Of a DNA stretch of 9,726 bases, positions 5,838-9,726 are shown one piece after another (position 1 is the stretch's first letter; each line of letters starts with the position of its first letter). The position numbers were made by a program, and so were the translations under genes. The stretch comes from JARFQH01 sp041299015 (GTDB taxonomy: Bacteria; Desulfobacterota; Desulfobacteria; Desulfobacterales; SG8-13), in assembly GCA_041299015.1 (NCBI GenBank), contig JBFYWB010000018.1, positions 1 through 9,726 on the forward strand, written 5' to 3'. The notes below the pieces were generated by a model that was not told the origin of the DNA, did not search any database, and saw only the letters and a list, made by a program, of their open reading frames with translations.

Positions 5838-6788
5838 TTATTTGATGAACTCATCCGGATCGGTCGGTTTGTAAAAATCGAGCACCGGCCGTTTGTCAAG
5901 CGTCATACCGGCCTCCCAGTCGAAAAGTTCCCGGGCATCTTTTTCAAGCTTCTTGGTGAACTGACGAACCGGAATGCCCACCGGACATACGCGCTCGCAG
6001 GCGCCACAATCGGTGCAGCGGCCGGCGCAATGGTAAGCGCGCAGGAAATGGAAGGTGCGCACGTCGACCGGGTCCTGACTCTTACCGACCCACTGAGGGC
6101 GGTGCTCGTCCACGAAGCACACGGGGCAGTAGCACAAGGGGCAGGCATTGCGGCAGGCATAGCAGCGGATGCAGGGCGCCAGCATCTCTTCGAAGAAGGC
6201 CCACTTTTGATCCGGCGCCATAGCCTCGATGCGGCGCACATCGGCGTAACGGTCCACGTCTGTCTGTTCCGCCACCGGTGCGGCGACCAGTTCATCGTAA
6301 ATGACCGGGTTGCGGTGGATGCAGATGGCGCAGTTTTGCTGCATGAACTCGGCGCGGTCGAAGACCTTCTCGGTGCCGCCGCCCTTTACGACAATCCGGC
6401 CGTTCTCCTCGCGGACCGCCTCGATTTCCGTGCCGAAGGCGGCGGAGACCTTACGCCTGTCGATCATTCCCAGGCAGGGCACGCCGATGATGGTGAGTTG
6501 CTCGCGCTTGATTTTGTTTTCGAGGATGTGGGTCACGATATTGCGGGAATCACAGCCCTTGGCGACGATACCGATTTTCTCTTTGCGGTCGCTCAAATAG
6601 TTGGCCAGGTTGATGCCGCAGTTGCCGTCCCACACGAAACGGTCGACATCGCCGGGTGTTTTCGCAAAACACGGCTCGTTCATCATGGCAACCGTGCCCT
6701 TGCGAAACCCTATCACCATCTCGACGGAACAGCTCTCGAGGAGTCGTTTGGATATTTCTTTGATTTTAAGCGTGTATTCAGAAAACAT
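5838..6788 (-). CDS. flxC: FlxC-like 4Fe-4S electron transfer subunit
   Basis: A 316-residue iron-sulfur protein. The N-terminal half (VIGFRKG, CFAKTPGDVDRFVWDGNCGINLANYL, IVAKGCDSR, IIGVPCLG) resembles the beta-subunit family of F420-reducing hydrogenases and its Flx/formate dehydrogenase relatives. The C-terminal half has a cysteine-dense motif, C206, C209, C212 and C216 with C219, C221 and C224, and a second [4Fe-4S] motif at C254/C258, C261, C264 and C268 followed by P. It probably passes electrons between FlxB and FlxD. The frame extends to 6878, but I chose the ATG at 6786-6788: it starts one base after the flxD stop, has AAGG nine bases ahead, and begins with FSEYTLKIKEI, where the protein-like sequence starts. 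The one-base junction suggests translational coupling to flxD. The family is clear; the name follows from gene order. Confidence 0.82.
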   Translation of the reverse strand: MFSEYTLKIKEISKRLLESCSVEMVIGFRKGTVAMMNEPCFAKTPGDVDRFVWDGNCGINLANYLSDRKEKIGIVAKGCDSRNIVTHILENKIKREQLTIIGVPCLGMIDRRKVSAAFGTEIEAVREENGRIVVKGGGTEKVFDRAEFMQQNCAICIHRNPVIYDELVAAPVAEQTDVDRYADVRRIEAMAPDQKWAFFEEMLAPCIRCYACRNACPLCYCPVCFVDEHRPQWVGKSQDPVDVRTFHFLRAYHCAGRCTDCGACERVCPVGIPVRQFTKKLEKDARELFDWEAGMTLDKRPVLDFYKPTDPDEFIK

Positions 6789-6789
6789 G

Positions 6790-7221
6790 TTAGGCGACCT
6801 TGACTTCGGTTTTGACGTAGTTGCGGTTTGGGCCCAGTTGTTTGACCGCAGCGGTAATTTTTGTGACCACATCGACAAACTTGGTCGATTCGGCGGAGGA
6901 AACCCACGAAAACTGCAGTCTTTCGGGCTCGACGCCCATGTGTTCCATCAGGTTCTGGAACAGGGCGAACTTTCTACGGGCGTAGTAATTACCTTCCAGG
7001 TAATGGCATTCGCCGGGATGTCACCCGGACACCCAGACGCCGTCGGCGCCCTCACGCAGCGCCGCGAGAAAAAACTTGGGGCTCATCCGCCCCGTGCAAG
7101 GAATCCGGATGACCCGAATGTTGGGCGGATACTCCATTCGGCTGACACCGGCCAGGTCCGCAGCACCATAGCTGCACCAATTGCACAAAAAGGCGACGAT
7201 TTTCGGTTCCCACTCGGACAT
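6790..7221 (-). CDS. flxD: FlxD/MvhD-type hydrogenase iron-sulfur subunit, selenoprotein (in-frame UGA = Sec67)
   Basis: One 143-residue protein read through a TGA at 7021-7023. Before it: C13 and C16 (FLCNWCSYGAADLAG) and C42 (IPCTGRMSPKF). After it the same frame continues as HPGECHYLEGNYYARRKF, then EHMGVEPERLQFSWVSSAE, and ends at TAA 6790-6792. The MvhD family consensus at this place is SGCHPGxCHY; methanogen VhuD has Sec at the same Cys. The visible SGUHPGECHY (U67, C72) therefore fits selenocysteine and not a nonsense mutation. The family binds a [2Fe-2S] cluster, docks on HdrA and carries electrons to its flavin. Full length matches the usual size near 140. GGAG lies five bases before the ATG. 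The gene sits 37 bases after hdrA and one base before flxC. An ORF caller stops at residue 66, so the standard annotation would be truncated. Confidence 0.9.
6988..7004 (-). promoter_or_regulatory. SECIS-like hairpin for selenocysteine insertion in flxD
   Basis: On the minus strand, 16 bases after the TGA, ATTACC (7004-6999) pairs with GGTAAT (6993-6988). It closes a five-base loop TGGAA, which could tighten to a seven-pair stem with loop GGA. The distance from UGA, the short apical loop and G at its second position agree with the general bacterial SECIS model bound by SelB. The paired bases are also coding and specify residues of HYLEGNY. Confidence 0.65.
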
Positions 7222-7258
7222 GATGACTCCATAAGTGTTAAGGATTTATGTATGGACA

Positions 7259-9726
7259 CTATCCCACCTCTTCGCTGAAGGAGAAGAGCTGAGCAAAGAT
7301 CTGGTTGTTGTCGAATCCCTTCAGGTGGATCGCGCCGGAGCGGCATGACGCCACGCACAATCCGCAGCCTTTGCACAGAACCGGATTGATCTCGGCCTTG
7401 CCGGCGTTTGGGCCGGTCTCGGTAAAAAACGGCGCCGAGTAAGGGCAGATGGCGACGCACACCCCACAGCGGCTGCACATGAAGGGGTCGGTCCGGGCCA
7501 CCGTACCGCTGGTATGGATCGTTTTCTGGGCCAGCAGGGTCAAGGCGCGGGAGGCCGCTGCGCGTCCCTGCGCCACGGATTCGTCGATCGGCTTCGGATA
7601 GTGGGCCATGCCGCACAGGAAAACACCGTCGGTGGCGAACTCGGAGGGCCCCAGCTTGGCGTGTTTCTCCACGAAAAAGCCGTCGGCGTTGATCGGCACC
7701 TTGAAAAACTGGGCCAATGTTTCGTCGCCGGCCGGAATGACGGCCGCCGCCAGGGTGACAAGGTCGGCCGCGATCTCCACCGCTTGGCCGAGAACGTGAT
7801 CGATCACCTCGACCTGAATCTTTGCACCGTCCACACGGACTTTCGGTTTGCGATCGAGGGTGAAGCGGATAAAAATGACGCCGGCTTCCCGGGCTTTTTT
7901 GTAAAGGTATTCCCGTTCTCCATAGGTGCGCATGTCCCGGTAGAGGATGAAGACCCGCATGTCCGGGTTGCGTTTCTTGAGTTCCAAGGCGTTTTCGACC
8001 GAATGGGTGCAGCAAACCCTTGAACAGTAAGGCCTTTGGGGTTCCCGCGAACCGACGCACTGGATAAACACCGCCGTTTCGAGTTGTCCCAGGGCCGGAT
8101 CGTTTTCGATCATGCGGCGGTCTAATTCGAGACTCGTCAGGATGCGCGGATCGGTGCCGTACGCATACTCCGCGGGTGTCAGGGCACTCGCACCGGTGGC
8201 CAGGAAGGCCACCCCGTAGGCCAGGGTTTCTTCCCGGCCGTTTGAGACCAGCAAGGATTTGAAGTTGCCGACGAACCCCTCGACACTTTTCAGCGTCGTA
8301 TTTAAGTGCACCTGCAAATTTTCCTGCTGCCGGACATCGCCGATCAGGGCCGCAAGCTTCTCCTGAACCACTTCGCCGTTAGCGGTGTGAAAAAGGTTGA
8401 GGGCCTGGCCGCCGAGCCGATCGCTCTTTTCGACCAGATGCGTTTCGTAGCCCTGCCGCGCCAGACTGCGGGCCACCGTCATGCCGGCCACGCCCCCGCC
8501 CAACACCAAGGCAACCGGCGTGATGTCGAGTTCGGCCTCTTTGAGCGGCTCCATCAAGGCGACTTTGGCCACGGCCATGCGCACCAGGTCTTTGGCCTTC
8601 TGGGTGGCCAGCTCGGGATTGTTCCGGTGCACCCAGGAATCATGATTGCGGATGTTGGCCATCTCGAACAGGTATTTGTTGAGGCCGGCGTTGATCAGGG
8701 TTTCCTGGAACAGCGGTTCATGTGTTTTGGGGGTGCAGGCCGCCACCACCACCCGGTTGAGGTTTTCCCGCTTGATGATCGAGGCCATCGTTTCCTGGGT
8801 ATCCTGCGAGCAGGAATACAGGTTATCGGCCACGAACTCGACATACGGCAACGCGGCGGCATAATCCCTTACGGCCGGTACGTCGACCACTCCGGCGATG
8901 TTGATGCCGCAGCGGCAGACAAACACGCCGACCCGGGGGCGCTCGCCCGTGACGTTGGTCTCCGGAATTTCTTCCTTTGTCTTGGTGGCGCTGAAGCGCG
9001 CCGAGGCCAGAATTTCGCCGGCGGCGCCGGCCGCCGCGCTGGCATCCACGACCGACTGCGGAATGTCCTTCGGCCCCTGGAAGGCACCGCAAACGAAGAT
9101 CCCCGGCTTGGAGGTGGCCACCGGTTCGAAGGTTTCGGTCTTGCAGAAGCGGCCCTCGGTCAGCTCGATTCCCAGTTTCCGGGCCAGCGCCACGGCTTCG
9201 GGTGCGACCTCCAGGCCGATCGAAAGAACCACCATGTCGAAGGTCTCGGTCACCATCTGGCCGCTTTCGGTCACGTAGCGCAGTTCGAGGTCGTCGGCGC
9301 CGGGCACCGGGTCGATGGTGTGAACGCGGCTGCGGATGAACCGCACCCCCTGTTTTTCGCGGGCGTTGTCGTAAAACCGCTCGAAATCCTTACCGGGGGT
9401 CCGCATGTCCATGAAAAAGACGGCGCAGTCCAGGTCACCGCCGCTGTGCTCTTTGGCGATGACGGCTTCCTTGATGGCGTACATGCAGCACACCGACGAA
9501 CAGTAGGAGTTGTCGCAGCGGTTCAGGTCGCGAGAACCGACGCACTGGAACCAGGCGATTTTTTTGGGCTCTTTGTGGTCGGAAGGCCGCACGAGGTGAC
9601 CCCCGGTCGGGCCGGAGGCCGACAAGAAGCGCTCCATTTCCATGGAGGTGATCACATTGGGGTGCTTGGCATAGTTGTAGGCATCGAACTTCGACGGATC
9701 GAAAGGCTTGAAACCAGGCGCCAGGA
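7259..9726 (-). CDS. hdrA: HdrA-like heterodisulfide reductase flavin/iron-sulfur subunit, tandem-module type (5' end outside window)
   Basis: 821 codons are visible and the frame stays open at the right edge; the GTG at 9653-9655 is internal, because LAPGFKPFDP upstream is also family-like. Counting from the first visible codon, the end of one HdrA module comes first (CVGSR at 61, YCSSVCC at 74-80). A second module then starts at RVGVFVCRCGINIAG (C270, C272) and contains VVAACTPKTHEP, NIRNHDSWVH, a Rossmann FAD motif (GGGVAG, 409-414), again CVGSR (556) and YCSRVCC (566-572). It ends in two [4Fe-4S] motifs (C750, 753, 756, 760 and C784, 787, 790, 794). HdrA carries the FAD that can bifurcate electrons between ferredoxin and a heterodisulfide-type acceptor. 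The visible second module lacks the central ferredoxin insert of methanogen HdrA. It is the first visible gene of the hdrA-flxDCBA cluster. hdrB and hdrC are not in the window and may lie upstream. Confidence 0.9.
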   Translation of the reverse strand, partial: LAPGFKPFDPSKFDAYNYAKHPNVITSMEMERFLSASGPTGGHLVRPSDHKEPKKIAWFQCVGSRDLNRCDNSYCSSVCCMYAIKEAVIAKEHSGGDLDCAVFFMDMRTPGKDFERFYDNAREKQGVRFIRSRVHTIDPVPGADDLELRYVTESGQMVTETFDMVVLSIGLEVAPEAVALARKLGIELTEGRFCKTETFEPVATSKPGIFVCGAFQGPKDIPQSVVDASAAAGAAGEILASARFSATKTKEEIPETNVTGERPRVGVFVCRCGINIAGVVDVPAVRDYAAALPYVEFVADNLYSCSQDTQETMASIIKRENLNRVVVAACTPKTHEPLFQETLINAGLNKYLFEMANIRNHDSWVHRNNPELATQKAKDLVRMAVAKVALMEPLKEAELDITPVALVLGGGVAGMTVARSLARQGYETHLVEKSDRLGGQALNLFHTANGEVVQEKLAALIGDVRQQENLQVHLNTTLKSVEGFVGNFKSLLVSNGREETLAYGVAFLATGASALTPAEYAYGTDPRILTSLELDRRMIENDPALGQLETAVFIQCVGSREPQRPYCSRVCCTHSVENALELKKRNPDMRVFILYRDMRTYGEREYLYKKAREAGVIFIRFTLDRKPKVRVDGAKIQVEVIDHVLGQAVEIAADLVTLAAAVIPAGDETLAQFFKVPINADGFFVEKHAKLGPSEFATDGVFLCGMAHYPKPIDESVAQGRAAASRALTLLAQKTIHTSGTVARTDPFMCSRCGVCVAICPYSAPFFTETGPNAGKAEINPVLCKGCGLCVASCRSGAIHLKGFDNNQIFAQLFSFSEEVG

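Noticed and set aside
6030..6803. 257-residue plus-strand ORF
   Set aside because: It is a mirror of flxC codon structure in GC-rich DNA; the composition is low-complexity and no family is recognisable.
7021..7023. TGA as a nonsense mutation or pseudogene in flxD
   Set aside because: The downstream frame stays fully family-like to a natural stop, the codon sits at the known Sec/Cys site, and a hairpin follows.
6601..7278. 225-residue plus-strand ORF opposite flxD and flxC
   Set aside because: It is antisense to well-conserved genes, has no recognisable motifs and no neighbours on that strand.
7083..8060. 325-residue minus-strand ORF in another frame of hdrA and flxD
   Set aside because: Arg/Pro/Gly-rich shadow translation that overlaps two real genes.

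Overview
The window looks like a piece of chromosome from an anaerobic, sulfate- or sulfite-reducing bacterium, most likely a Desulfobacterota (Desulfosarcina/Desulfococcus-like) species. The evidence is the company of genes: dsrC, a siroheme decarboxylase-type subunit of the alternative heme pathway, and a heterodisulfide reductase/Flx-type electron transfer cluster with an in-frame UGA read as selenocysteine. Base composition is moderately GC-rich throughout. I see no mobile element, CRISPR array, tRNA or rRNA. Taxonomy is inference from gene content only.

Right part (9726 down to 3827, minus strand): a five-gene cluster in the order hdrA (5' end cut by the window) - flxD - flxC - flxB - flxA. 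HdrA is a flavin and iron-sulfur protein with two HdrA-like modules. FlxD (MvhD/VhuD-type) is interrupted by a TGA at 7021-7023 at the exact place where this family carries a conserved Cys or Sec, and a SECIS-like hairpin follows, so I annotate one 143-residue selenoprotein and not a truncated ORF. FlxC and FlxB carry [4Fe-4S] clusters. FlxA binds FAD, NAD(P)H and [2Fe-2S]. By analogy with Flx-Hdr complexes, electrons from NADH would enter at FlxA, pass FlxB/C and FlxD, and reach HdrA, where flavin-based bifurcation could feed ferredoxin and a heterodisulfide- or DsrC-type acceptor.

Middle (3808 down to 1488, minus strand): dsrC follows directly, with its own promoter-like sequence, a strong ribosome binding site and a strong hairpin terminator behind it. 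Next come yjbQ (UPF0047), one AhbA/AhbB-like siroheme decarboxylase subunit and a nitrilase-superfamily amidohydrolase, all in the same direction with short gaps. DsrC beside the Hdr-Flx genes fits the idea that DsrC disulfide or trisulfide is a partner of this complex. The siroheme decarboxylase fits a cell that makes both siroheme (for sulfite reductase) and heme from siroheme.

Left part (1 to 1462): a RarD/EamA-family transporter on the plus strand, convergent with the nitrilase gene and preceded by a good sigma-70-like promoter, and the N-terminal part of an enoyl-CoA hydratase/isomerase gene running off the left edge on the minus strand.
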